This document shows, piece by piece, positions 28,210-44,146 of a DNA stretch of 64,000 nucleotides. Position numbers and translations under genes: made by a program. Origin of the DNA: Eonycteris spelaea (Eukaryota > Chordata > Mammalia > Chiroptera > Pteropodidae); NCBI GenBank assembly GCA_003508835.1, contig PUFA01000312.1, positions 868,501 through 932,500 on the forward strand. The letters run 5' to 3'. The notes under the pieces were generated by a model. That model was not told where the DNA came from. It saw only the letters and a program-made list of their open reading frames with translations, and made no database searches. Numbering within the stretch: the stretch's first letter is position 1; each line of letters opens with the position of its first letter.

Positions 28210-31200
28210 ATCGTTTCCACAGAGATTGTGGTGCTGCTGGTTTAGTGGGAGCTGGAGAGAGCCCAGCGTCAAAGGGGGCGCTGGAGAATAAATCTGGTGA
28301 CGGGAAGTTGGGGGTAGGGGCTGGAAGGAAGGCAGGGTCAGGAACACATTTCTCATGAGCTCCCGGAGCAGACACCTGTGGGCAGACCCGTAGTTCGCCT
28401 GTGTGACGGGCAGGGAACAGCGCAAGGGTAGAAGGCGACCCTAATTCCATCCCCCTGCCCCCGCTCCCCACCCGCCCGCCTTTATCTCCTCCTTAGTAAA
28501 GGGGAGGTCTAGTACTGACCACCTTCTGGCGAGGTTTCTGTGGGATGGTACATGAACAGCCCCTAGCACACAGTAGGTTCTCAATAAACAGCTGATGGCC
28601 CTTCACTTTGAGGCCAGGCCTTTCCCATACTGGCCCGTAGAAGCTCCAGGCCTCCATGATGTTAACAGAAAAGTGGTATCTGCCTTCACGACTGTTCCAA
28701 TGGCCTCATTGGCTAAGCCTGGGTCGTAAGCCTCTCTGTGGAGCAGGGGTGAGGTCATTCCCACCCAAATTACAAGCACTTAGAGGGCAGGCTATGTGTA
28801 GGTGCCTGAATTCAGTGCTCTAGGGAAGATCTAACATATATTTTCTAGTAGTAAGTATAGGTTAGGTTATGCTCCAGTAAGAAACAACCCTCAAATCTCA
28901 GCTTAGCATACCAAGGGCTTTTTTCTCACTTGTGTTATGTATTGGCTGAGGATTCTGGTCTGTATGTGTCTGAGACCTGGGCTGACAGAGCCACTGTGAT
29001 CTGGAATCTTGCCAGTGACTGTGGCCAAAAAAAAAAAAAAAAGAATGCCCTGAAGTTCTTATGTCAATACCTCAATGCTCTGACACAGAAATGGTGTATA
29101 TAACCTCTTCTAATCTCTCAGCTGAAACTAGTCACATGACCTCAACTAACCATAGACAGTCCAGGAAGTTCAATTCTACTAGGTTGCAGAAGATGAAGAT
29201 AGATATATTTGGCTTATGATACTAATAACTCTCACTCTGAACATATACACAATTTGGTAACAATTTCAGAACATTGAGAGATGAGCTATCATCAAATGAT
29301 TTTTCTCTTGTTTCTATTCCACGTCCTATTACACATCACTCAGCTATCACCACATTAGTTTCAGCCCTCTGCTTGTTTGGTTTCAACCTTTTAATTGTAT
29401 AGCAGAGATGGCTAGAAGTCCCTTTATTAATCATTCCCTGTGATAAATAGGGAAGCTTCACTGGACACTTGGCTGCACAGCTAAAGACAACATCTCCCAG
29501 GCTCCCTTGCACTTAGTTTCTTGCCATGTGAATAGCTTTTGGCCAATACGATATGCGGCATCTGAGTAATATACCCTTAAAAGGCAAAGAGAATTGCGTC
29601 TCTTTCAACCTCTCCCTGCTACTGGAGTGTAGGTGTGGTGTTGCACACTGACCTGACCATCTGGCACTACGAGATGGAAGCCATGTGTTGTGGATGGTGC
29701 GGCCACACAATGAATATGGAGGTGGGCATGCCTCAGGATCTGCAGAGTGGTTTGGCAAACTGGAGACCCGAGAGAGACAATGTTTAGTCACAGCTCAAGT
29801 CTGAAGGCCCAAGTACCAGGAGAGCTAATGGCATGGTTCTTGGATGAAGGCTGGCAGCTAGGGACACAGGAAGAACTGACATTTCAGTTTGAGTTTGAAG
29901 GCAGGAAGAAGGTGATGTCCTAGTTCTAAGACCGTCGGGCAGAAAGAATTCTTACCCAGAGGAAAGTCAGCATTTTTGTTCTATTCAGGCTTTCAAGTGA
30001 TTGTACGAGACCCACCCACATTTGGGAGAGCGATCTGCTTTTCTCAGTCTGCCAATTTAAATGTTAATCTGGTCTCAAAATACCCTCGCAGAAACATCCA
30101 GAATAGTGTTAGACCAGATATCTGGACCCATAAAAGTAGTCACCACAGTCCCAACACTGTGGTACTTTACTCACCATTAATAGCACTTGGGATTTCATAT
30201 TCTTGAACTGTTATGTGAGAGGGAAATAAACTTCTTAGTTGTTTAAGCTACTGTTTGTTAGCCTTTGCTAAAGCAGCTGAATTGGTGTGCCATCTCATAC
30301 TTTCCAAAGGTAGCTCCTGTCCCTGCTCACTGCCTCTATTAAGAACTGGAGCCCAGCTTTCCTTCCCTTGAAATTGAGTGAGCTCATGACTCATTAGTTG
30401 CCCTTGGAACATGGCAGAAGCGATGCTGCAAGACTTCTGAGGCTAGGTGGGGGAAGACAGTGCACTTTCTCGTTAGACGAAATAATCTTGAAATCTGTAG
30501 CCATCACGTGAGGATTTTCACTGGCCTGAAGCCACCACGCTGTGCGGCAGCCCAAACTAACCCCCACAAAGAACTACATGGAAAGCCATGAGGCTCCGAG
30601 AAAATAGATGTTCGATCAGATCCCGATCAAATCCCAGCTAAACCTGTCGCAATGTCGTTACCCACAGGCCTATGAAAGATAATAAAATGATTGCCGTTTT
30701 AAGCCTTTAAGCTCCAGGCTGATTTCTTACATGGCAATAGCTAACCAGTAAAACTGGTGTAACGTTTACAGTGTGAAAGATGGATTCATTTTTAAGATGT
30801 CTAAGCAGAACTGGAACCCCCAAATCCCACCCATTGTTCTCCACCCCAGAAGCGTTCCGAGGTCGGCCATCAGGGCCCTCTGCCGCTGAGGAACTCATTG
30901 CCGACAGCATGTTATTTCTCTTCTTTGCTGCCCTTCCCCGGTGTGCAAAGTGTTCCTCCTTTCCTGGCACAGTCATCAGTTTCTAAGAGGCTCTCGATGA
31001 CCTTCAACTCTTGATATTCACATCCTTGTGTGACCTCCAGTCCCGTGAGTGTACTGGATCTAGTGACCTGCCGCTAATGGCAGAAGTTATGGTATGTCCC
31101 TTCCCAGACTAGGTTATAATTGACTGTGACTTCAGTCCTGCTTGCTCACTTTGATGAAGTCAGCTGTCATGTTGTGAGCTGCCCATAGCAGAACTGAGGC

Positions 31201-33560
31201 TGGTCTGTGGCCAGCAACCAGCAAAGAACTGAGGCTGGCATTGCAACATCTCCTAAGGAACTGATCATCCCAACCACATAAGTGTGCTTGGAAATGCAGC
31301 CTTCCTCAGTCGAGCCCTCACATGAGACTACAACCCCAGCCAACACAGCTTTTTTTATAGCCTTGCGAGTGCATATGGAGTAGAGGAACCAGCTAAGCCA
31401 CGCCTAGATTCCACCTATAATTTATATCTGGCAAGAGACATCTCTAACTTTAAAATATCTGTAAACTGTAATTTTCTTTGTTACGAAAATCAAAATACCG
31501 TCTTATTTCTGTTCTCTTTAAATATACAATAAGCAGCAGCTTCTACTAATGATTATGTGTAAGAGAATGTAAGAGAGATTTATTGTGACCAGCAAGCCAT
31601 GGGAGGGCTGTGAGCAGGGTAGGGCAAGAATCCCCTTCAAGGATCCATGTAGGGGATGGGCTGCATGGGAGGGACAGGAGGCCGAGGCTCGTAAGTGGAG
31701 CAGGCAGAGTAACAAAGCTATGTCCCAACACCACAGCTGTCAAGCCAGAGAGCTGAGATCACCTGTAAGAACTTTACAACTTAGGCAAGCCCATCTTCCT
31801 TTCTGGGCTCCGATTTCCTCATCTTTATACAGGCCATAATTATCCTAGGTGTATTAGTTATCTATTGCTGGGTAACAAATTGCCCCCAATTTTAGCAGCT
31901 TAAAACAACAATAAATGTTTATTATCTCGCACAATTTTTGAGGGTCAGAAATCCATGAGTAACTTAGCTGGATGGTTCTGGCTTAGGCTCCCTCATGAGG
32001 TTTGCTGTCAAGATGCTGGTGGGGACAGCTGTCATCTGAAGGCTTGAAGGGGCTGGAGCGTGTGCTTCCAAAGTGGCTCACTCATGTGGCTGGAGGGCTT
32101 GGTACCACACACATGCATTTCTCTGAAGGACTGCTTGAGTGTCCTCACAACGTGGCAGCTGCTTTCTCTAAAGCAAGTGAATCAAGAGAGAGCAAGGCAG
32201 AAGCTATGGTGACTTTTATGACCTAACCTTGGCAGTTACAGTGTTGTTTCCACGATACGCTATTGGTGAGTCCTACTCAGTGTGGGAGAGGCACAAACAC
32301 CTGGAGGTGAGAACCACTGGGGCCCATGATGGATGTAGGCTTCACAGTTCCAATATAGCATCTTTATTATTGTAAACAATTTTGACTTCAGGATTTAAAA
32401 AGTCTTCTCCCCTTCCACTCAACAGCTAGCTGTACCCTTTAGAGGTCTGTGGTTGCATTAAAAACCCTTTCCTCCTTCTCTGTAACTGAGGTAGAAGGAG
32501 GGCTCATTCACTAGGCTTGAATAACAGCTGCAGATAAAGCCTGCTTCAAAGTTAGCAGGAAACACCATGTCTCCCAAGGACATGCTTTCTTATGCACAGA
32601 GAAACATTGTTCTCTAAAAATGTAAAGTGTTGGAAATTCCACTGTCACCATAAAACAGTCTACTCTTGCTGTAGGATCTAAGTCATTTGATACATATTAG
32701 CGACCTTGATTTCCAGTCCCCGGTACCTTCAAAGGCTTTGGACCCAACACTCCATACCCACATTTAGCTTGTAGTTTCCAAGAATATAGGACCCTGGTTC
32801 TTCTTCAGGGTCCACCCCCTGATGTCACCCCTGCTTTGCTTGGAGTCTATCATGTAGTTGTCAACTAAACTCCACCCTTCCTCCAAATCTACAGTAACTC
32901 AACTACCTTTTCCTTGTTTGTCAAGATGCTCCAAGGTTTCTCCATTGTGTGGGCTCCATCATGACAGTGGGTCAATAAACTTGACTTTTTCAGACTGTTG
33001 TTCTGGTGATGTTAGGCCAATGGCCAGGAATACCTATCATCTTCAATTGCCATGGCTCCCAGCTTCCCTTGGGACATAGATTCCTTCTCTCCTTCATCTG
33101 ACCCCAGCCTATTTTTCTAATGAGTTCTTTTTTCTTCTCATTTTTTTTTAAAAAAGGAGATATAATTTCCATGCAGTAAAGTGCACGTCTTACGTGTCAG
33201 TTTAGTACATTTTTAAAATATATGTCTGGCCAAGTCATCACCGCCCAGATCAATATATAGCACATTCCAGGCACCCTGGGAGCTTCCCTTGGGGCCCTGC
33301 CCTGTCCATATCCCGCCAATCTATCACCATAGATTAGTTTCGCCACTTTTTGAAATTCGGATTCCTTTTATTCTCATACGAACACCCATAAACACTCATA
33401 GGATTTAGTCAACTGAAACGTCCTACCTCAATGACTGCTATTTGGGGGACTCTGCTGTCCCTCTCCGATGTGCACTAGACGTCCCTTCTGCCCTGGGAGA
33501 AGTCCCACCCGAAACTTCTGAAAATATTGCAAGAACGGAGGAATGAAAGTTACAGCTGCG
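28210..33560. other. DHDH-BAX intergenic spacer
   Basis: No gene is supported. Content is old repeats: an LTR- or MLT1-like stretch at about 28840-29110 with an A run at 29025-29042, MLT1-type pieces at about 29460-29810, 30180-30750 and 31030-31260, an antisense MLT1-type LTR at about 31850-32340 (GTATTAGTTATCTATTGCTG, CAGCTTAAAACAACAATAAA), and an antisense old L1 piece at about 33130-33420. Confidence 0.7.
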
Positions 33561-33569
33561 AATGAATGG

Positions 33570-33789
33570 GCGGCCGGTGGAATGGCGCCACAACCAGTTC
33601 CTAGAGGGAAGTGCTGATCGGACAGTCACGTCGCGGCGCCCACGACCGTGCGGGGCAGCGGCCCGCGGCGGCCATTTTGCGGGGCGGTCACGTGAGATGA
33701 CGCACGCTCAGCGGGACGCTCACGTGACCGGGGGCGTGCTGCAGCCGCCCGGGCAGACCCGGCGAGAGGCGGCGGCGGGAGCGACGGTG
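33570..33789 (+). promoter_or_regulatory. BAX CpG promoter with E-boxes
   Basis: GC- and CpG-rich sequence directly upstream of the BAX start codon. Two perfect CACGTG E-boxes lie at 33689-33694 and 33721-33726, with a further CACG at about 33627. A GGCCATTTTG (YY1-like) block is at 33670. No TATA box is evident. CACGTG repeats are known from the human BAX promoter as well. Confidence 0.7.
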
Positions 33790-36700
33790 ATGGACGGGTC
33801 CGGGGAGCAACCCAGAGACGGGGGTGAGGCGGGAGGCAGACGGGCGGGAGGAGGACGAGCCCCTGGCCGGCCGGCCCCGCGATCCCGCCCGCCGGACTGG
33901 GGCGGTGCGATCTCCAAGCACTCCGGGGCAGAAACTCCCGGGTCGGGCGCTGCCAGCCTCCAGCCCCCTCCTTCCCCGAGGTTCCCCGGCTCTCTGGCCT
34001 CCGCGCCGCGATCCCTTCCTGCCCGGCGCTCTGGGACCCCAGAGAAGCTGCGGACCCCAGAATCCAAGCCCCCGGGCAAGCCCGGGCTTGTTGCCGGCAC
34101 CACTTCCTGGTGGGAGGGACGGGTCTCCTCTCGGCCCCCTCCGGCCAGGATGCTTTAAGTGTTCCCTCAGCCTGCTTTCCCGGAAGAATGTGTGGTACAG
34201 GCCTAGGCTCCCTGCCGCCTCCTCCATCGGCGACTCAGTTGCCCGGGCCTCCCGTCACCTGACCTACCAGGGACCCAGAAATCCAGGGCCCTCTAGCATT
34301 GTCCTCCCCCAGGGATCACGGACCACCGCAGTTCCCCCAGATCCCCTAGGACCCAAGAGCCAGGCACCTCTTCCCTCCTTTCTCCTCTAGGGCCCACCAG
34401 CTCTGAGCAGATCATGAAGACAGGGGCCCTTTTACTTCAGGGGTGAGTTTGAGGTCTGATTATTGCAGAGCGGATTTGAGGAGTGACGCCTCATTCTGAT
34501 CCTGCACTCCACCCTTCCATTCCCGCTCTAGTTTCATCCAGGATCGAGCGGGGCGCATGGGGGGAGAGACACCTGAGCTGGCCCTGGAGCCCAGGGGTCC
34601 GCAAGATGCCTCCACCAAGAAGCTGAGTGAGTGCCTCAAGCGCATCGGAGATGAACTGGACAGTAACATGGAGCTGCAGAGGTGCGGTTCCCAGGACCCA
34701 GGAGTCCAGCCACTGGTTCCCTTTGCCCTCAGATCCCAGAGTCTCGGCTCCCAACCCCGTCTTCCCTAGAAGCATGGCGTGCAGACCCACAGCCCCCATT
34801 TCCCTCAGTCCCAGGAGTCCGGGCCTTCCCACTCAACTCAGCACTCTCCACTCCCAGCCCTCTCCTCCCCCCGGGTCTTGACACCCTCCTTCAGAGAGTC
34901 ATTTTCTCCACTTTGCTAAATGTCCATCTTGTCGTCCCCGCCATGGCCTCGTGCCCATCATTCAGTGTGGCTTGGGCCTGTTTCCTTGTCCTTGGTATGG
35001 GGTGGGTGCCAGTCTCTACACCTGCCTGACCATCCCTCCCAGCACTGTTCCTCCGCCTTCCCGCAGGATGATTGCAGCTGTGGACACAGATTCCCCCCGG
35101 AGGTCTTTTTCCGAGTAGCATCTGAGATGTTTTCCGATGGCAACTTCAACTGGGGCCGGGTTGTCGCCCTGTTCTACTTTGCCAGCAAACTGGTGCTCAA
35201 GGTGGGCGGCTGCGTGGCGGTGAGCCCCGGGGCGGCTGCCCTTAGGGTGACAGGGTCCTGGGAGTCGTGAGGTCAACCCCTGTGGTGGCCTGGAGAGGAC
35301 GGAGACAGGCAGTGGTGGGCCGGCTGTCGGCTCCTTTATTCATTTATTCATCCAACAAACATTTATTGGGCCTACTACATACCTGGTCTGTATTCAGCAC
35401 CCAGGACACAGCACTGAACCAAGCACGCTAGGTCCCCTGCTCTTGTGGAGCCCACATCAAATGACAGATGCCGAGAGAAAAAAGCTAGAGTAATGTGACT
35501 GCAAAGTAATCAGGAAAGACTTCTAAGAGGGATGACATTAAAGCCAAAAGTTGGGAAGACAAGAAAGATACAGTAACATGTAAGGTTTGGGGGGAAGGCA
35601 TCTGGGAAAGGATATGGCAAGTGCAAAGGCCCTGAGGTAGGACCAAGCCAGGTATGTTGAGGGCAGTGAGATCATCCTTGTGGTTGGGACAGTGATGGGT
35701 GGGAGATGACAGATTGGAGAAGGCCCGCTATAGTGACTTTAGCTTTACTCTGAGTGAGGTGGCAGTGACTGGTTTTAAACAGAAGAATGAGGTGACCTGA
35801 TTTATAAATTTAAAAGATTATTGTGAAGTATAGCAAAATGTTAGTTGTAGAATCTAGGTTGCAGGTATATGGCTATTCACTGTGAAATTCTTTTAACTTT
35901 CTCTCAAGATTCTGATGATAAAATATTGGGGGAAGAAGGGAAGTCTAACGAGTTATTCTGGCCATTGTGGGTAGAAAAAGGGATTATGGGGCACAAAGGC
36001 AAAAGGGGCACCTGTAACAGTCCCTGCAAATGATGACCGACCGAGACTCCGTCATCAGGTTAGGAAGTAGTAGACTTCTTGATGTATTCACAAGATTGAG
36101 TGAATGGGGGTTGAATGTCTCAAGTGAGGGTGACAGCAGTCAGGGTGATGGTGGGGCTGCATGTGGAGCTGGGGACAACAGGAGGAGAGAAGAAGCTAGA
36201 TGAAGAGTGGGAAGGGGAAGTCCAAAGAGTTGGAGAACAAGTCATGTTTATGGGGGTGTCAGGTCTTACCTGGTCTGAAGGTCAGAGAGTCCCCTCCGGG
36301 GAAGTGACGTTAGACCTGAGTTTTGAGGGATGAATGAAAATTCATTTGGTTGAGTCCCGTTTAGGCAGAAGAACTGGCACGTGCAAAGGGCAGGGGAGGG
36401 TTTGGTAAGAATGAAGATAAGAAGGTCACTGAGGCACAGAAGAGCCATAAATTGGATTGCTGTTGAGTCTGAGCCTGTGCGCAAGGCCTTGTGGGCCAAG
36501 TTACGCCTTTTGGTCTTTATCCCAAGGGTACTGGGGAGCCATGGAAAGTTTGTGAGCAGGGCACTTTGAACAAGATCCAGTTTACAGTATATGAAGCTCA
36601 TTCTGACTGTGAGTGGAAAAGAGACTGCAGGGTGGTTGGGGCAGGATGGGAGGCAAAGAGAAAGGAGGCTTGGGGCCACTCTTCCAAGGCAGTGGGGACA

Positions 36701-37347
36701 AGGCTTAGTTCCTAAGGCCTACCTGACTCCCCGCAGGCCCTGTGCACCAAAGTGCCCCAGCTGATAAGAACCATCATGGGCTGGACACTGGACTTCCTTC
36801 GAGAGCGGCTGCTGGGCTGGATCCAGGACCAGGGTGGTTGGGTGAGGCCCCTAACTCCGTTCCCTACTCCTCTGGGACCCTTGGGTCTTCCTGAGCCCCC
36901 CACAGTGGTGCACCTCCTCCCTATTTTTGGATCTTCAGATGTAATCTGTAATGTGTCTCCTTACATGTCTGATCAATCCCTGATTCATCTGGTGCCTGGT
37001 GACCTGTGACCCTGACCTCATGGTGACCCCTGACCTACCAGTGACCCCTGACCTGACTAGTACCTCCCTGGTACCTTCCTCTGGAATCAAGTTCTTTGAT
37101 AATAACTCTTTGACCCTAACTTTGCAGTACCCACTAGTCTTAGACTTTTGCCCCTATTCATGCCCTCTGACCTCTCCCTGATCCTTGACGTACTGGCTCA
37201 TGGCCGAATTGCTGAAGTGACTGATGTCCCTGTCCCCAGGACGGCCTTCTCTCCTACTTTGGGACACCCACGTGGCAGACAGTGACCATTCTCGTGACCG
37301 GAATGCTCACTGCCTCACTAACCGTTATCTGGAAGAAGATGGGCTGA
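33790..37347 (+). CDS. BAX: Apoptosis regulator BAX, frame broken by one missing base in exon 4
   Basis: BAX is the pro-apoptotic Bcl-2 protein that permeabilises the outer mitochondrial membrane. Exons: 33790-33823, 34391-34442, 34532-34681, 35067-35201, 36737-36841, 37240-37347. The start [14 protein letters not shown]3 ([14 protein letters not shown]), BH1 ([18 protein letters not shown]), BH2 (WIQDQGGW) and the tail anchor ending IWKKMG are all recognisable, with standard splice sites. Three length changes were found. A codon is gained in exon 3 (EPRGPQD where relatives have one residue fewer). A Val codon is gained in the tail helix ([10 protein letters not shown]). Exon 4 is 135 nt instead of 136: after ACAGATTCCCCCC it reads GGAGG where CGNGAGG is expected, so reading runs to a stop at about 35119. 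Sequence error or a true loss are both possible. Downstream exons look constrained. Confidence 0.95.
34074..34093 (+). promoter_or_regulatory. p53 response element-like site in BAX intron 1
   Basis: Two adjacent decamers, GGGCAAGCCC and GGGCTTGTTG, fit the p53 half-site RRRCWWGYYY at 10 of 10 and 9 of 10 positions with no spacer. An intronic p53 element of the same layout is known from human and mouse BAX intron 1; here the first core is CAAG, a consensus core. Confidence 0.7.
34682..34860 (-). repeat. Minisatellite-type units (reverse orientation) in BAX intron 3
   Basis: CCCAGGACCCAGGAGTCCAG, CAGATCCCAGAGTCTCGGCT and CCCAGGAGTCCGGGC recur at about 40-60 bases. They look like reverse-complement copies of the dispersed ACTCCTGGGTCTGGGGGAGG unit. 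Confidence 0.5.
35330..36670 (-). repeat. L2 LINE, long antisense copy in BAX intron 4
   Basis: TTATTCATCCAACAAACATT, CAAGTGCAAAGGCCCTGAGG, CTTTACTCTGAGTGAGGTGG and GGTACTGGGGAGCCATGG follow the antisense L2 order; a second, partial pass (GGCACGTGCAAAGGGCAGGG, TTGAACAAGATCC) follows. It fills most of the intron between exons 35067 and 36737. Confidence 0.65.
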
Positions 37348-37488
37348 GGCCACCTGCTGCCTTGGACTATGTTTTCTGCATAAATTATGGCATTTTTCTG
37401 GGCGGGGTGGGGATGGGTGGCCAGGGGCATTTTTCTTACTTTTGTAATTATTGGGGGTGGGGTGGGGAGGAGTGGTCTGGGGGGTGGT

Positions 37489-37494
37489 AATAAA
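37489..37494 (+). terminator. BAX poly(A) signal
   Basis: AATAAA 142 bases after the BAX stop codon, followed by a T/G-rich region. Confidence 0.85.
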
Positions 37495-37499
37495 CCTCT

Positions 37500-41514
<4,015 letters not shown>

Positions 41515-41658
41515 GAGCCTTTGGAGCCCAGAGGCTTCTGAGGGGGCCCCTCTGCATTCCCCTGGTGTTGGCCTTGTGCCTGAACCTCTCCCTGCAACCA
41601 ACAGGCAGCCTTCCAACCACCCTGGAGCCCTCTTCCACACCTTGGACCAAATTGAAAC

Positions 41659-41664
41659 AATAAA
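41659..41664 (+). terminator. FTL poly(A) signal
   Basis: AATAAA 145 bases after the stop, in AACAATAAAGCTTTTTGCA, the usual FTL mRNA end. Confidence 0.92.
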
Positions 41665-41669
41665 GCTTT

Positions 41670-42990
41670 TTGCAACATCTGTTTTTGTGTGTGGACGCAC
41701 ATGTGCTGGCTGTGGGAAGACAGGGTGGGATCTTTTTTGATAGGCTAGCTGGACTCACAGGAGTCGGCCCTACCTCCTTCTCCAGACCTAAGGCTTTATC
41801 TCTCACCTGTGGGGTTTTCTGGTAGGGTAAGTGCTGCCCCAGGGTCTGGTTTGGTAACACATGGGGCTGATGGCTGGAAGCAGACACCATTAGCGATATC
41901 CCACAGTAACCATACCATGTAGCCAGATACTGTGCTATACTCTATAATCCCGCTCAATCCAGAAAGGTTTAAGTAGAATTACCAGCTCCATAAGGCTGAG
42001 TTGAGGCTATTACTATGTAAATTGCCCATGGCAACTGGGAGGCACCTACATCTGACCTCCAAAAGTTGCTTGAAGACAAAACAGAATGGGATCTGGAAGC
42101 ACATGATGTGCAAGAGGTGCTGAGCTAAGTACAGAAATGGAATGTGAAACTTGGGGCCAAATCATCCAAAAGGGAACTGAAGAAGCTTGAGGATGATTTA
42201 GGAAACTTCTTGAGTCCCAGTTACCAAACAATGTCAACTCTGACCCCGTACCGTTCCATGTTTTTGGTGGAAGAATCTAAAAGGTGGCTGCTGGCCATCT
42301 TTCGTCCACTCAGAACCATGCCCCTCCTGTCACTGCATGGTTCTGAGTGGCCACTCGTGCTTCTGGTGGGGGAGTGGGCAAGTGTGTCACACTGGCTAAC
42401 AGAAAGGATCCTTACACCCAAATCCAAACAATCAGAGCTTAACACTCCCCTGGAAATCAGTTGCACCTATGACCTAGACCTAGGGAAGACTAAAAAAACA
42501 TATTTATCCTGAAAATAAAGCTCTATCTGGGGACAGTAGGGTCAAAGCCCAGAGGGCACAGAGCCCTGGAAACATGCTCTAAGTGGTGTCCAGAACTTTC
42601 TGCAGTGACAGAAACGTTCTACATCTGCACGGTGCATTAGAATAGTGAGCCACCTGTGGCCACCTGTAGCCATCAAGCATTTTAACGTGCCAAGGAATTT
42701 TGTTAACCTAAAGATCCACACGTGGCTCGTGGGTACCCCATGGACCCTTTTTCCAGTGACACAGACCCTGTCTGCCAAAGAGCTTGAGCCAAGTTTTTGT
42801 CCCTTGCAAGTTAGGTCCCAATTAAATAAGACAGGGGTGACTTCTCTTGAAAGAACACTAGAATCTAGAATAGCAATCCAAGTCTCCATGACAGTGGAAC
42901 TAGGCAAGGGATCAGGGCAGCAAGAGGAACAGAGGAGGTAAAGAGGGAGGGGCCAGGTGCAAGACCCACAAAGCCCTCATGTTGGACCAG
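41670..42990. other. FTL-GYS1 spacer between convergent 3' ends
   Basis: No gene is supported. It holds a 16-bp perfect hairpin (42306-42350), an hAT-like relic at about 42605-42720 (GTTCTACATCTGCACGGTGC, CATCAAGCATTTTAACGTG), and sequence I do not recognise at 41900-42540. The two genes point towards each other across it. Confidence 0.65.
42306..42350. repeat. Perfect 16-bp inverted repeat (hairpin)
   Basis: CCACTCAGAACCATGC at 42306-42321 is exactly complementary to GCATGGTTCTGAGTGG at 42335-42350, with a 13-base loop. No known element recognised. Confidence 0.9.
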
Positions 42991-43012
42991 ACCTGGGATT
43001 CTTAAATATAGT

Positions 43013-43018
43013 TGTATT
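43013..43018 (-). terminator. Candidate GYS1 poly(A) signal, AATACA
   Basis: On the minus strand, AATACAACTATATTTAAG lies about 1.13 kb after the GYS1 stop, a 3' UTR length like that of other mammals. No canonical AATAAA is found nearer on this strand. Confidence 0.55.
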
Positions 43019-44146
43019 TTTTCATCTCCGCACACACTTCAATCACACCCTTTCTGCCCCCACCCTCCCAACGACAAACCAAGTGCATAAGACACGGCAC
43101 AGCACACGTGAGGGGGCACCTCCCTTTCACCAAAGCTGGGGGCAGGGCACAGCTTGGGGATGGAAGAGCCTCGAGGTAAAAATGGAGGTTCTAGAACCCA
43201 GTGGGTTCAGTTCTAGACCATGGGAAGGGGACCAGGATGCAGCATTAGTGGTAAGGTTCTAGATTCACCAGCCAGGACCTAGAACACAGTGGTTTCATGG
43301 TGGGCCTGGTGGCTGTGGGGGTAGAAGACAGCCAATTTTGTCCTCAGCAAGGGGATTCTCCCTAGAGGGCACAGGAGTCTCGAGATCCAGGGAGAGAAAT
43401 AAGACTCACGGAAGGAGTAGGATCTGGTCCAGAAAAGGCCAGGACATGTAGACCAAGACCGTATGTTCTCCAGGAGAAATGAGAAGCCAAGTGGTTCTGC
43501 GCCTCCCTTGCTCGGCGGAAGTGTGGAGGAGGAGGGAAGCAGGCGGGGGAAGGATCCTCCAGGCAGAACCAGATACCCCAGGGAAGGTGAGAACAGAGTG
43601 AAAACATGAGTGCCCTGTCCTGGAGCCCCAGTTCTGGAGTTGAAATAGAGGACCTTCTGCACTCAAGTCTTTGAAAGTGCTCCAGCTTTGGACTTGATTG
43701 TCTTGTTACCAGGGACACCATGTGGTTTCCAGGGCTTGGCAGTCCCCTGGCAAGGCCTTTTAGCAGGGTGTGCTCAGTATGCTGCAGAATTTACAAGCCA
43801 CAAAGGGCTCTAGAAGGCAACAGACCGGGTTTCCTAAAACCTCTGGTACCATGATGGGACAATGGCAGGTTCCTGGCCACTCAGACCCAGGCCAGGCCTA
43901 GGGACTCCAGGGACAGATGAGACGTTCTGGAACTCAAGAAAGGCACTGCGTTGTGGATTCTGGAGTGTTGGGGATTCCAAGCGCTGAGCTGGAGGGGTGG
44001 AGTGTATAGCGGAGGGGGCGGGACTGTGAACCTTCCAGTGGAAGGTTCGGGATCTGGAGTGCCGGTTATGAACAGCACAGTTCTGCATCCACCCTCGGGG
44101 TGAGATGAGGGAGGCCCGGGTGGGCGAGGAGTGTGGCGTGGGGGAC

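Noticed and set aside
33562..34390. Long open frames on both strands across the BAX CpG promoter and intron 1
   Set aside because: Overlapping frames in several phases are expected in CpG-rich sequence with few stops; none resembles a known protein.
42144..42512. 122-residue open frame with a lysine-rich start between FTL and GYS1
   Set aside because: No recognisable domain, and it spans the perfect hairpin. I considered a processed pseudogene but could not name a parent.
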